Shown one piece after another: positions 1 to 5,561 of a stretch of DNA of 8,358 nucleotides (within the stretch, counting starts at the first letter, position 1; each line of letters opens with the position of its first letter). The DNA is from Kiloniellaceae bacterium. Lineage in GTDB: Bacteria; Pseudomonadota; Alphaproteobacteria; Kiloniellales; Kiloniellaceae. Location: positions 1 to 8,358 of the forward strand of contig JAJFGM010000847.1 of NCBI GenBank assembly GCA_021776145.1, given 5' to 3'. The position numbers were made by a program, and so were the translations under genes. The notes beneath the pieces are model-generated. The model saw only the letters and a program-made list of their open reading frames with translations, was not told the origin of the DNA and ran no database searches.

Positions 1-640
1 CACTAAAACCGGTACCAACGCCTGGTCCTATGCCTCCGGCAACCCGACGCTCGGCGGCGCGGTCACCGGCACCTCCGCCGGCTCCGGGACCATTACCTTC
101 AACGGTGACGGCACGCCGGCAACAATCACCGTTGGCACCGCCTTCGCGGTTACCGGTTGGACGACGGGCGCCAATAACACCGCCTTGACAATCAATCTCG
201 GCACGGTCAACGCAACCGACGGTGCAACTCAGTTCGCCGGCAATTTCACGATCTCGGAGATCAACCAGGACGGCGACCGGTTCGGGATTTACTCCGGTGT
301 CAGTATCAGCGAAGCCGGCATGGTCACCGCGCTGTTCAGCAACGGCGCGCGGCAAGACATCTACCAGCTGCCGCTTGGCATGTTCCGCAATCCCAGCGGG
401 CTCGAAGCCAAGGACGGCAACACTTTCGTGCAGACCAACAATTCAGGCAATTTCCAGCTCAATCTAGCGCAGACCGGCGGCGCCGGTGCCGTATCGCCAG
501 CATCACTTGAGGCCTCCACCGTAGATTTGGCCGAAGAATTCACCAACATGATTGTCACCCAGCGTGCCTATTCGGCCAACGCGAAAATCATCACGACCGC
601 CGACGACATGCTCGAAGAGCTGATCCGTATCAAGCGATAA
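1..640 (+). CDS. flgE: Flagellar hook protein FlgE, C-terminal part (5' end outside window)
   Basis: Codons start at base 2 and 212 residues are visible before TAA at 638-640. FlgE polymerises outside the cell into the hook, the universal joint between rod and filament. The family is recognised from the C-terminal D0/D1 part: the run GDRFGIYSGVSISEAGMV, then LPLGMFRNPSGLE, and the ending with SLEASTVDLAEEFTNMIVTQ, RAYSANAKIITTADDMLEEL and IRIKR, the amphipathic helix shared by hook and rod axial proteins. The first 60 or so residues are Gly/Thr/Ala-rich and fit the variable outer hook domain. The Leu/Asn/Phe contents of the tail are typical of FlgE rather than FlgG (distal rod) or FlgK. A stable hairpin follows the stop. 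In Caulobacter the hook gene is a late sigma-54/FlbD target; its promoter would lie upstream of this window. Family call very secure; the full length cannot be judged. Confidence 0.95.
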   Translation, partial: TKTGTNAWSYASGNPTLGGAVTGTSAGSGTITFNGDGTPATITVGTAFAVTGWTTGANNTALTINLGTVNATDGATQFAGNFTISEINQDGDRFGIYSGVSISEAGMVTALFSNGARQDIYQLPLGMFRNPSGLEAKDGNTFVQTNNSGNFQLNLAQTGGAGAVSPASLEASTVDLAEEFTNMIVTQRAYSANAKIITTADDMLEELIRIKR

Positions 641-652
641 CTTGAAACGTTA

Positions 653-694
653 ACACCCGGTTATTTGTTTTACTTAATACAAATGACCGGGTGT
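653..694 (+). terminator. Hairpin after flgE, possible terminator or mRNA 3'-end stabiliser
   Basis: A 16-base arm (653-668) and its complement (679-694) pair over their full length with one G-U wobble, around a 10-base loop (669-678). It begins 12 bases after the flgE stop. No T tract follows on either strand (the next bases are ATATATCC), so it is not a classical intrinsic terminator. It could protect the 3' end of an abundant hook mRNA, or end transcription with help from Rho or from the AT-rich DNA beyond. The hairpin is seen directly; the role is inferred. Confidence 0.6.
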
Positions 695-737
695 ATATAT
701 CCGACTATAAGATATACTAATTGATAACAGTTATTGC

Positions 738-752
738 TTAAAATTAATTAAC
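738..752 (+). promoter_or_regulatory. TTAA cluster resembling a CtrA site with short spacing
   Basis: TTAA occurs at 738-741, 744-747 and 748-751, the last followed by C (TTAAC). The CtrA consensus is TTAA-N7-TTAA(C); here the outer pair is separated by N6, one base short. In such AT-rich DNA the TTAA motifs could be chance. The position about 110 bases before the sciP start is compatible with a regulator site. Confidence 0.3.
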
Positions 753-847
753 GTAAACAAATATAAATGATATTTCAATTTGTCGATTTAGCGATTTGTA
801 AACAGCCGCAGGCTATTATTCCAAGATGAATATTGCTCGAGAAGGAT

Positions 848-853
848 GGAGAG
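848..853 (+). promoter_or_regulatory. Ribosome binding site that fixes the sciP start
   Basis: GGAGAG lies 6 bases before the ATG at 860. The longer in-frame reading from TTG at 833 would put this site inside the gene and has no comparable sequence before it, so 860 is preferred. Confidence 0.75.
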
Positions 854-859
854 CAGTTT

Positions 860-1183
860 ATGTACTCGAACAGTCCAGGTAGGCAAAGCAACATCATCGG
901 ACCGGCAGGAAAGCCGATGTCGCTGGATGATCTGCCGCCGCCCAACACCAAGCGTTGGGTCATTCGGCGCAAGGCCGAAGTCGTGACAGCCGTTCGCTCG
1001 GGCCTTCTGACTCTGGAAGAAGCCTGCGAACGCTATCACCTTTCTGTCGAGGAGTTTATCTCCTGGCAATCTCTGATCGACAAACACGGAATGCGGGGCC
1101 TGCGCACGACGCGGCTCCAGCAATACCGCCGCACGACCCCCGAGGCCGCGCCCGTCGCTCAGACCGCAAAATCTCCCTCTTAA
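860..1183 (+). CDS. sciP: SciP, DUF1153-family inhibitor of CtrA-dependent transcription
   Basis: A 107-residue protein whose core (residues 12-90) matches the DUF1153/SciP family: GPAGKPMSLDDLPPPNTKRW at 14-33, a basic helix with RRKAEVVTAV (36-45), then a helix-turn-helix-like stretch SGLLTLEEACERYHLSVEEF (47-66), and a WQSLIDKHGMRGLRTTRLQQ segment (69-88). In Caulobacter SciP is a small helical protein that binds CtrA and the DNA at CtrA promoters and keeps RNA polymerase from being recruited, shutting off flagellar and other CtrA genes. The tail from residue 91 is Pro/Ala/Thr-rich and looks disordered. ATG at 860 with GGAGAG before it is chosen over TTG at 833. Its place between flgE and fliF supports the SciP assignment over a generic transposase-like HTH. 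It is likely transcribed on its own, since both flanks hold non-coding control DNA and hairpins. Confidence 0.9.
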   Translation: MYSNSPGRQSNIIGPAGKPMSLDDLPPPNTKRWVIRRKAEVVTAVRSGLLTLEEACERYHLSVEEFISWQSLIDKHGMRGLRTTRLQQYRRTTPEAAPVAQTAKSPS

Positions 1184-1223
1184 GCACCACGCGCCAGCAC
1201 TCTACGACACCTCAAGCCCGAAA

Positions 1224-1249
1224 GCCCGCCGTTCCTCAGGACGGCCGGC
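1224..1249 (+). terminator. GC-rich hairpin after sciP, possible terminator
   Basis: Seven base pairs (1228-1234 with 1239-1245, one G-U) close a CTCA tetraloop; after one C-C mismatch three more G-C pairs follow (1224-1226 with 1247-1249). It begins 40 bases after the sciP stop and lies well before the fliF promoter elements. No T run follows, so intrinsic termination is uncertain. Confidence 0.4.
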
Positions 1250-1382
1250 GATTCATGTCCGCACGCAAGGAGCACCGAGCCAGACGCAATCGGCCCACGC
1301 CGCAGGCATAGGATCCAGCACACTTTGCCGTCGCGATGAGTAAAATTTTAGACGAACGCCACGGCAATTTTTTCCCTTTGCT

Positions 1383-1397
1383 AGGCAATTCTTGCCT
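1383..1397. promoter_or_regulatory. Perfect dyad AGGCAA-TTC-TTGCCT, candidate FlbD (ftr-like) operator
   Basis: A 6-base inverted repeat with a 3-base centre lies 4 bases upstream of the CtrA-like box. Related half-sites, TTGCCG at 1325-1330 and CGGCAA at 1362-1367, lie just upstream. In Caulobacter FlbD binds ftr elements and represses fliF through one in its promoter. I cannot check this dyad against the ftr consensus from memory, so the FlbD link is inference from position and symmetry. Confidence 0.4.
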
Positions 1398-1401
1398 GCT
1401 G

Positions 1402-1417
1402 TTAACCGCACATTTAC
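1402..1417 (+). promoter_or_regulatory. CtrA-like box upstream of fliF
   Basis: TTAAC at 1402-1406, six bases, then TTTAC at 1413-1417, i.e. TTAA-N7-TTTA against the consensus TTAA-N7-TTAA: 7 of 8 positions match with the right spacing. TTAACC (1402-1407) could also serve as a -35, with CATAAC (1426-1431) as a -10 after 18 bases, predicting a transcript start near 1438. CtrA control of the fliF operon is known in Caulobacter. Confidence 0.5.
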
Positions 1418-1497
1418 CCAGAGAGCATAACTTCAGTCCGTAAGTAGCAACCAGGGTCGATGCAAAGCGATCCGGTTGTAAAAAATTGTTCTCCAGG

Positions 1498-1527
1498 ATG
1501 GCTTTACTCCAGGACGGTACGGATTGA
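1498..1527 (+). other. Leader micro-ORF (9 codons) whose stop overlaps the fliF start
   Basis: ATG at 1498 opens MALLQDGTD and ends with TGA at 1525-1527. That TGA shares two bases with the TTG start of fliF at 1524-1526, an arrangement that allows stop-restart coupling. However, the nearest AGG directly abuts the ATG, leaving no normal Shine-Dalgarno spacing, so translation is doubtful. It may be chance. Confidence 0.2.
1511..1517 (+). promoter_or_regulatory. Ribosome binding site supporting the TTG start of fliF
   Basis: AGGACGG lies 6 bases before TTG at 1524. No ATG or GTG exists in frame between the upstream stop TAA (1479-1481) and 1524. The next ATG (1578) would remove the conserved N-terminal segment before the first membrane helix. 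Confidence 0.7.
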
Positions 1528-3239
1528 ACTCCTTCATCGAGACACTGCGCGTCTTGGGCCCTGCCCGGCTCGGAATCATGGCGGCAACCGCCGCTGGCAT
1601 CCTCGCATTCTTCATTTATCTGTCCAGCCGATTGGCCTCGCCTGACATGGCGTTGCTCTATGCCGATCTTGAGACTCGCGACAGCGGTCAGATCGTCAGC
1701 CGCCTCGAAGCGCAACAGATCCCTTTCAGGTTGGGCAAGGATGGCACGCAGATTTTCGTCGCCAGCGACCAGGTCGCGCGCATGCGTGTCGCCATGGCCG
1801 AAGAGGGGCTGCCCACGGGCGGCTCGATCGGTTATGAGATTTTCGATCGTTCCGAAGGCCTGGGCACCACCAGCTTCGTCCAGAACATCAACCATCTGCG
1901 CGCCCTGGAAGGGGAGCTGTCGCGCACCATCCGCTCCGTTTCGCATGTCCGCCAGGCGCGTGTCCACCTGGTTCTGCCGCAACGCGAGCTGTTCAGTCGC
2001 GACCGCCAGGAGCCAAGCGCGTCGATCGTCTTGACCCTGAACGGCAACGCGCGCATCGGCGGCGATCAGATTACCGCCATTCAGCATCTTGTCGCGGCGG
2101 CGGTGCCGGGCTTGAAGCCACAGATGATATCGATCATCGACCACAAGGGGCGACTGCTCGCACGCAGCGCCGACGAGAACGACCTCGAACAAACCGCCAC
2201 CAGCGCGGAAGAGATGCGGATCTCCTTCGAAGCCCGCCTCGCACGAACCATCGAGGAGCTGCTCGAACGCTCTCTCGGCCTTGGTAATGTGCGCGCCGAG
2301 GTGGCGGCCGAGATCGATTTTGACCGGGTTACCGAAAACTCCGAGATTTTCGACCCGGACGGACAGGTGGTGCGTTCGACGCAGGTCGTCGAAGAACAGG
2401 CCAACTCACAAGACGGCGGCGCGACTTCGGTTACTGTTGGCAACAACCTTCCCGATGCCAATCTGCCGAACTTGGACGACGGCAGCGGCAACACCAGCAA
2501 CACAACGCGCACCGAAGAGACCGTCAACTACGAGATCACACGCACGACTAAAACCCACATACGCGAGGCCGGACTGGTCCGGCGCTTGTCGGTCGCGGTC
2601 ATGGTCAACGGCACAAGCGTGGCCAACGAGGAAGGCGAGTCCAGCTACGAACCGCGCAGTGCCGAGGAGATGGAACAGATTGCCGCGCTGGTGCGTTCCG
2701 CTGCCGGCATCGATGAATCCCGCGGCGACAAGCTCGAAATCGTCAACATGGCCTTCGCCAGCTTTGCCAATGCCCCAGGCACGGTCGAGCCGACACTGTT
2801 GGGTTTCCCGCACAAGGATATTATGCGCATCGCCGAGCTGATTGTCCTTGGCGTTGTGGCTATCCTGGTTCTGATGCTGGTTGTGCGGCCGCTGGTCAGC
2901 CGCATGCTGCAAGCCGGGCGGGGTGAATTCGAAGACGACGACTTCGGCACCTTGATGCCGGACGGCACTATCGCCAAGCCGGCACTGGCCGGTCCCGGTG
3001 GATCGGCGGCGCCGACCACCAAGGTTATTACGGCACCGGACGGCACCCAAACCACGATCGCACTGACGACCGGCGAGATAGATACCAACGTCGCCGAAGA
3101 AATCGACCACATGATCGACATCAATCAAGTCGAAGGCCGAGTCCGAGCCTCTTCGGTCAAGAAGATCGGAGAAATCATCGAAAAGCATCCCGAGGAAGCT
3201 GTCGCGATCATCCGCAGCTGGCTTTACCAGGACATTTAG
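1524..3239 (+). CDS. fliF: Flagellar MS-ring protein FliF
   Basis: A 571-residue protein, the usual FliF length. It forms the inner-membrane MS ring that carries the C ring and surrounds the export gate. Features in order: a short cytoplasmic N-terminus; membrane helix about 18-36; the YscJ/FliF periplasmic domain with LLYADLETRDSGQIVSRLEA (44-63), GLPTGGSIGYEIFD (95-108) and VRQARVHLVLPQRELFSRD (142-160); a second periplasmic FliF domain interrupted by a Gly/Asn/Ser/Asp-rich loop (about 281-335); membrane helix about 434-456; and a cytoplasmic tail ending VEGRVRASSVKKIGEIIEKH (537-556) then PEEAVAIIRSWLYQDI, the FliG-binding segment. The start is TTG at 1524, supported by AGGACGG and by the family-like N-terminus NSFIETLRVLGPARL. 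It heads the operon; fliG follows after 15 bases. In Caulobacter this operon is activated by CtrA and repressed by FlbD, and matching candidate sites lie upstream here. Confidence 0.97.
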   Translation: MNSFIETLRVLGPARLGIMAATAAGILAFFIYLSSRLASPDMALLYADLETRDSGQIVSRLEAQQIPFRLGKDGTQIFVASDQVARMRVAMAEEGLPTGGSIGYEIFDRSEGLGTTSFVQNINHLRALEGELSRTIRSVSHVRQARVHLVLPQRELFSRDRQEPSASIVLTLNGNARIGGDQITAIQHLVAAAVPGLKPQMISIIDHKGRLLARSADENDLEQTATSAEEMRISFEARLARTIEELLERSLGLGNVRAEVAAEIDFDRVTENSEIFDPDGQVVRSTQVVEEQANSQDGGATSVTVGNNLPDANLPNLDDGSGNTSNTTRTEETVNYEITRTTKTHIREAGLVRRLSVAVMVNGTSVANEEGESSYEPRSAEEMEQIAALVRSAAGIDESRGDKLEIVNMAFASFANAPGTVEPTLLGFPHKDIMRIAELIVLGVVAILVLMLVVRPLVSRMLQAGRGEFEDDDFGTLMPDGTIAKPALAGPGGSAAPTTKVITAPDGTQTTIALTTGEIDTNVAEEIDHMIDINQVEGRVRASSVKKIGEIIEKHPEEAVAIIRSWLYQDI

Positions 3240-3254
3240 GGGACCGAGACTGCT

Positions 3255-4271
3255 ATGCGTATGCGCGAAGATTTCCGCAGCATGACTGGGCCGGACAAGG
3301 CTGCGCTGCTGATGATGGCGGTTGGCGATGAGATTGCCATTCGGTTGTTCTCGCTCATGGAAGACGAAGAAATTCGCCAGCTGTCGCAATCGATGGCCAG
3401 CCTGGGCACCGTAAACGCCGAACTGATCGAGCAGCTCCTGGTCGAATTCGCCGACCAGATCTCGACCACGGGCGCTGTCGTCGGCAACTACGACAGCACC
3501 GAACGCCTGCTTGCCAAGGTCCTCACCAAGGACCGGGTAAACGGCATCATGGAAGAAATCCGCGGTCCGGCCGGACGCACGATGTGGGACAAGCTGGGTA
3601 ACGTCAACGAGTTGGTCCTCGCCAACTATCTCAAGAACGAATATCCACAGACCGTTGCCGTGGTGCTCTCGAAGATCAAATCCGAGCATGCCTCGCGCGT
3701 GCTCGGCGTACTGCCCGAGCCCTTCGCGATGGAAGTTGTGATGCGCATGTTGCGCATGGAGGCCGTGCAATCCGAAGTTCTGGACGACGTTGAGCGCACC
3801 CTGCGCAACGAATTTATGTCGAACCTGGCAAAGACGGCACGCCGCGATTCCCACGAGCAGATGGCCGAGATCTTCAATTATCTCGACCGCACGCTGGAAT
3901 CGCGCTTCCTCGACGCCCTTGAAGAGCGCAACCGGGATTCGGCCGAGCGCATTCGCGCCTTGATGTTCACCTTCGAGGATCTGATCGACCTCGACCCCAG
4001 CGGCGTGCAGACCCTGCTCAGCAAATCCGACAAGGAAAAACTGATCCTTGCCCTCAAGGGTGGCTCCGAGGAGGTCAAGGACCTGTTCTTTTCGAACATG
4101 TCCGAACGCGCCGCCAAAATCATGCGGGAAGATATGCAGTCGCTTGGCCCGGTGCGCCTGAAGGATGTCGACGAGGCGCAGATGTACATGGTGCAGCTGG
4201 CGAAGGACCTCGCGGCCAGGGACGAGATCATTATCAACGACAGCAAGGGAGAGGACGAACTGGTTTATTGA
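3255..4271 (+). CDS. fliG: Flagellar motor switch protein FliG
   Basis: A 338-residue protein of normal FliG length. FliG joins FliF to the C ring and carries the charged helix that meets the stator to generate torque. The N-terminal domain (about 8-100) starts with LTGP-like MTGPDKAALLMMAVGDE and has EEIRQLSQSMASLGTVNAEL. The middle domain carries NEYPQTVAVVLSKI, with EYPQ (129-132) in place of the EHPQ of enterobacteria. The C-terminal domain has the MFTF turn (237-240) and the torque helix; Lys268, Arg285, Glu292, Asp293 and Arg301 correspond, by my alignment from memory, to the charged residues Lys264, Arg281, Asp288, Asp289 and Arg297 of E. coli FliG. GGGGACC lies before the ATG at 3255; a second in-frame ATG at 3261 is an alternative. 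Downstream fliH starts 60 bases later. Confidence 0.97.
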   Translation: MRMREDFRSMTGPDKAALLMMAVGDEIAIRLFSLMEDEEIRQLSQSMASLGTVNAELIEQLLVEFADQISTTGAVVGNYDSTERLLAKVLTKDRVNGIMEEIRGPAGRTMWDKLGNVNELVLANYLKNEYPQTVAVVLSKIKSEHASRVLGVLPEPFAMEVVMRMLRMEAVQSEVLDDVERTLRNEFMSNLAKTARRDSHEQMAEIFNYLDRTLESRFLDALEERNRDSAERIRALMFTFEDLIDLDPSGVQTLLSKSDKEKLILALKGGSEEVKDLFFSNMSERAAKIMREDMQSLGPVRLKDVDEAQMYMVQLAKDLAARDEIIINDSKGEDELVY

Positions 4272-4320
4272 TCAAGGCCTTGGCCCTGTCGAATGCGACA
4301 AAACACAAGCTCCAACCTCC

Positions 4321-4327
4321 AGGCGGA
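4321..4327 (+). promoter_or_regulatory. Ribosome binding site that favours the fliH start at 4332
   Basis: AGGCGGA ends 4 bases before the ATG at 4332. The alternative ATG at 4293 has no comparable sequence and would add 13 residues (MRQNTSSNLQAEF) ahead of the conserved-looking KFLFDTEFD segment. Confidence 0.65.
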
Positions 4328-4331
4328 ATTC

Positions 4332-5129
4332 ATGACAAACTCGCTTCGCAAGTTTCTTTTCGATACCGAATTCGACACGGCGCCGGCGCACGATCCGCGC
4401 AGCGAAGAGGTCGTCGAGGTTGAAGAGGAGCCGGAGCTGCCGCCCGAGCCGACTTTCAGCGAGGCCGAGCTCGGCCAAGCCTGCGCGGACTCTTTTCAAG
4501 CCGGGAAGGAAGACGGATTGGCGCAGGCGCGCAATGAACGCGATGCCGAAATAGCCGGCCAGCTGCAGGGTATCTTCGCCCAATTCGCGGTTATCGAAGA
4601 TGCCCAGCGCAACCGGGATGAAGATGCCCAGTCGACGGCCCTGAACATCGCCCTGGCGGCCGTCCGCAAGCTCTTCCCGGTACTCGAGCGTCAGCATGGC
4701 CTGGCCGAAATCGAGGCCATCGTCACCGATTGCATGCAGCGACTGCGCGACGAACCGCGCCTGGTCGTTCGCGCCGCGGACGCACAGCTCGATATCCTGA
4801 AGGAGCGCCTCGAATCCTGGGCCGCAAAGAACGCCTACGACGCCAAGTTCGTCTTCCTCTCGGAAGAGGGTCTGGGCCTCAGCGACGTGCGGGTAGAGTG
4901 GGCCGACGGCGGCGCCGAACGCGACAAGGACCGTATCTGGCGCGAAATCGACGAAGTGATCGCGCGCCAGCTGCCAGACGCGATCCCCGAATTTGGTACG
5001 ACGGGGCCGCAAGAAAGGACCGAGGCCGTAGCACACCGGCTGCAAGTCACCGCGGCGCCCAGCATCGTCGACCGTGTACCGCATGAAGCGGTGATGGCCA
5101 GCGGCGGTGATATTGCGAAAGTTTCTTAA
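4332..5129 (+). CDS. fliH: Flagellar assembly protein FliH (FlbE-like), export ATPase regulator
   Basis: A 265-residue protein. FliH binds the export ATPase FliI, holds it in check and docks it to FliN at the C ring. The N-terminus RKFLFDTEFD (6-15) resembles the FliN-binding end of alphaproteobacterial FliH/FlbE proteins. An acidic Pro-rich linker (24-40) follows, then FQAGKEDGLAQARNERDAEI (55-74) with a GxxxG step at Gly58/Gly62 and a predicted long helix to about 115. The C-terminal part contains the family signature LGLSDVRVEWADGGAERDKD (181-200). The extra tail after 220 is Ala/Thr/Pro-rich. The order fliG-fliH-fliN fits. Unlike enterobacteria, no fliI follows. The sequence of FliH is weakly conserved, so the call rests on the VEW-GG motif plus position. 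Start chosen at 4332 by its Shine-Dalgarno; 4293 is possible. Confidence 0.85.
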   Translation: MTNSLRKFLFDTEFDTAPAHDPRSEEVVEVEEEPELPPEPTFSEAELGQACADSFQAGKEDGLAQARNERDAEIAGQLQGIFAQFAVIEDAQRNRDEDAQSTALNIALAAVRKLFPVLERQHGLAEIEAIVTDCMQRLRDEPRLVVRAADAQLDILKERLESWAAKNAYDAKFVFLSEEGLGLSDVRVEWADGGAERDKDRIWREIDEVIARQLPDAIPEFGTTGPQERTEAVAHRLQVTAAPSIVDRVPHEAVMASGGDIAKVS

Positions 5130-5160
5130 CGCCACGGTCAAGGGCCGGGGCATTGGAGTC

Positions 5161-5165
5161 AGGAG
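5161..5165 (+). promoter_or_regulatory. Ribosome binding site that fixes the fliN start
   Basis: AGGAG lies 8 bases before ATG at 5174. An upstream in-frame TTG at 5153 would place this site inside the gene and is rejected. Confidence 0.75.
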
Positions 5166-5173
5166 ACCAGAAG

Positions 5174-5533
5174 ATGTCTGACGATGAGAACCTCGAGTTT
5201 ACCGAACTCGACCTAGAGTCGGCGGATATGGCGGGAGAGCTGGCGGCCCAGGCGATGTCCAGCGACGCTGGCAAGGCGCCGACGAACGCCAAACAACTGG
5301 AAGCCGTCTACGACATTCCAATCCAGGTATCCGCCGTGCTCGGCAAGGCCAACATGCAGGTAAGCCAGTTGCTCAAGCTTGGCCGTGGCGCGGTTGTTGA
5401 ACTGGACCGCAAGGTCGGTGAAGCCATCGACATCTATGTAAACAACCGACTGGTCGCCCGCGGCGAGGTTGTGGTCGTCGAAGAACGGCTGGGCGTGACC
5501 ATGACCGAGATCATCAAGGTCGACCGCAACTGA
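5174..5533 (+). CDS. fliN: Flagellar motor switch protein FliN
   Basis: A 119-residue protein. FliN forms the lower rim of the C ring, takes part in switching between rotation directions and provides a docking place for FliH-FliI. The SpoA/FliN C-terminal domain spans about 43-117: EAVYDIPIQVSAVLGKANMQ (43-62), VSQLLKLGRGAVVELDRKVG (63-82), and EAIDIYVNNRLVARGEVVVV (83-102) followed by EERLGVTMTEII. The N-terminal 40 residues are acidic and low in complexity. The small size and single SpoA domain mark it as FliN rather than FliM, and the absence of a FliM domain means fliM is encoded elsewhere. It follows fliH by 44 bases and precedes the MotA-like gene by 28. Confidence 0.95.
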   Translation: MSDDENLEFTELDLESADMAGELAAQAMSSDAGKAPTNAKQLEAVYDIPIQVSAVLGKANMQVSQLLKLGRGAVVELDRKVGEAIDIYVNNRLVARGEVVVVEERLGVTMTEIIKVDRN

Positions 5534-5561
5534 CGCCACCCGGCGATCGGAGACGCAGAGC

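Larger units (their letters stand above)
641..859. promoter_or_regulatory. AT-rich intergenic region between flgE and sciP, probable sciP promoter region
   Basis: No gene fits here. Bases 661-780 contain only 26 G or C in 120, in sharp contrast to the GC-rich genes on both sides. It holds the hairpin at 653-694, an ATAAC-A-GTTAT dyad at 724-734, three TTAA motifs at 738-751, and two close CGATTT repeats around 784-796. I could not assign a convincing -35/-10 pair. Its position directly before sciP makes it the likely sciP control region. Confidence 0.55.
1184..1523 (+). promoter_or_regulatory. Control region of the fliF operon (non-coding)
   Basis: These 340 bases contain no gene I can support. 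In order they hold the sciP hairpin (1224-1249), GGCAA/TTGCC half-sites at 1325, 1362, 1383 and 1392, a CtrA-like box (1402-1417), a possible -10 (CATAAC, 1426-1431), and a leader with an A-rich stretch near 1479-1485 and two copies of CTCCAGGAYGG. The arrangement fits an early flagellar promoter driven by CtrA and tuned by FlbD. Confidence 0.65.

Noticed and set aside
133..147. TGGCAC-N5-TCGC, resembling a sigma-54 -24/-12 promoter, inside flgE
   Set aside because: Spacing fits but the -12 element has a mismatch, it lies within coding sequence using ordinary Gly-Thr-Ala-Phe codons, and about 700 bases before the next gene. Likely chance.
1250..1254. GATTC (GANTC, CcrM methylation site) in the fliF control region, and GAGTC at 7875-7879 before flhA
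   Set aside because: GANTC is expected by chance every few hundred bases; neither site overlaps an identified promoter element.
955..1311. 118-codon + strand frame overlapping sciP
   Set aside because: Out-of-frame Arg/Ser/Pro-rich translation; sciP in the other frame is a clear family member.
1336..1443. 35-codon ATG frame (begins MSKILDERHG) in the fliF control region
   Set aside because: No Shine-Dalgarno, covers the candidate FlbD dyad and CtrA box, and no recognisable protein features.
1236..2192. 318-codon minus-strand frame over the fliF control region and fliF
   Set aside because: Antisense shadow with no protein family features; its upstream end lies inside fliF.
2406..3854. 482-codon minus-strand open frame across fliF and fliG
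   Set aside because: Antisense shadow of GC-rich genes; His/Gln/Asp-rich translation without family motifs, and fliF/fliG are certain.
4272..5153. 293-codon minus-strand open frame opposite fliH
   Set aside because: Antisense shadow with Arg/Leu-rich low-information sequence; fliH on the + strand has the family motif and good start signals.
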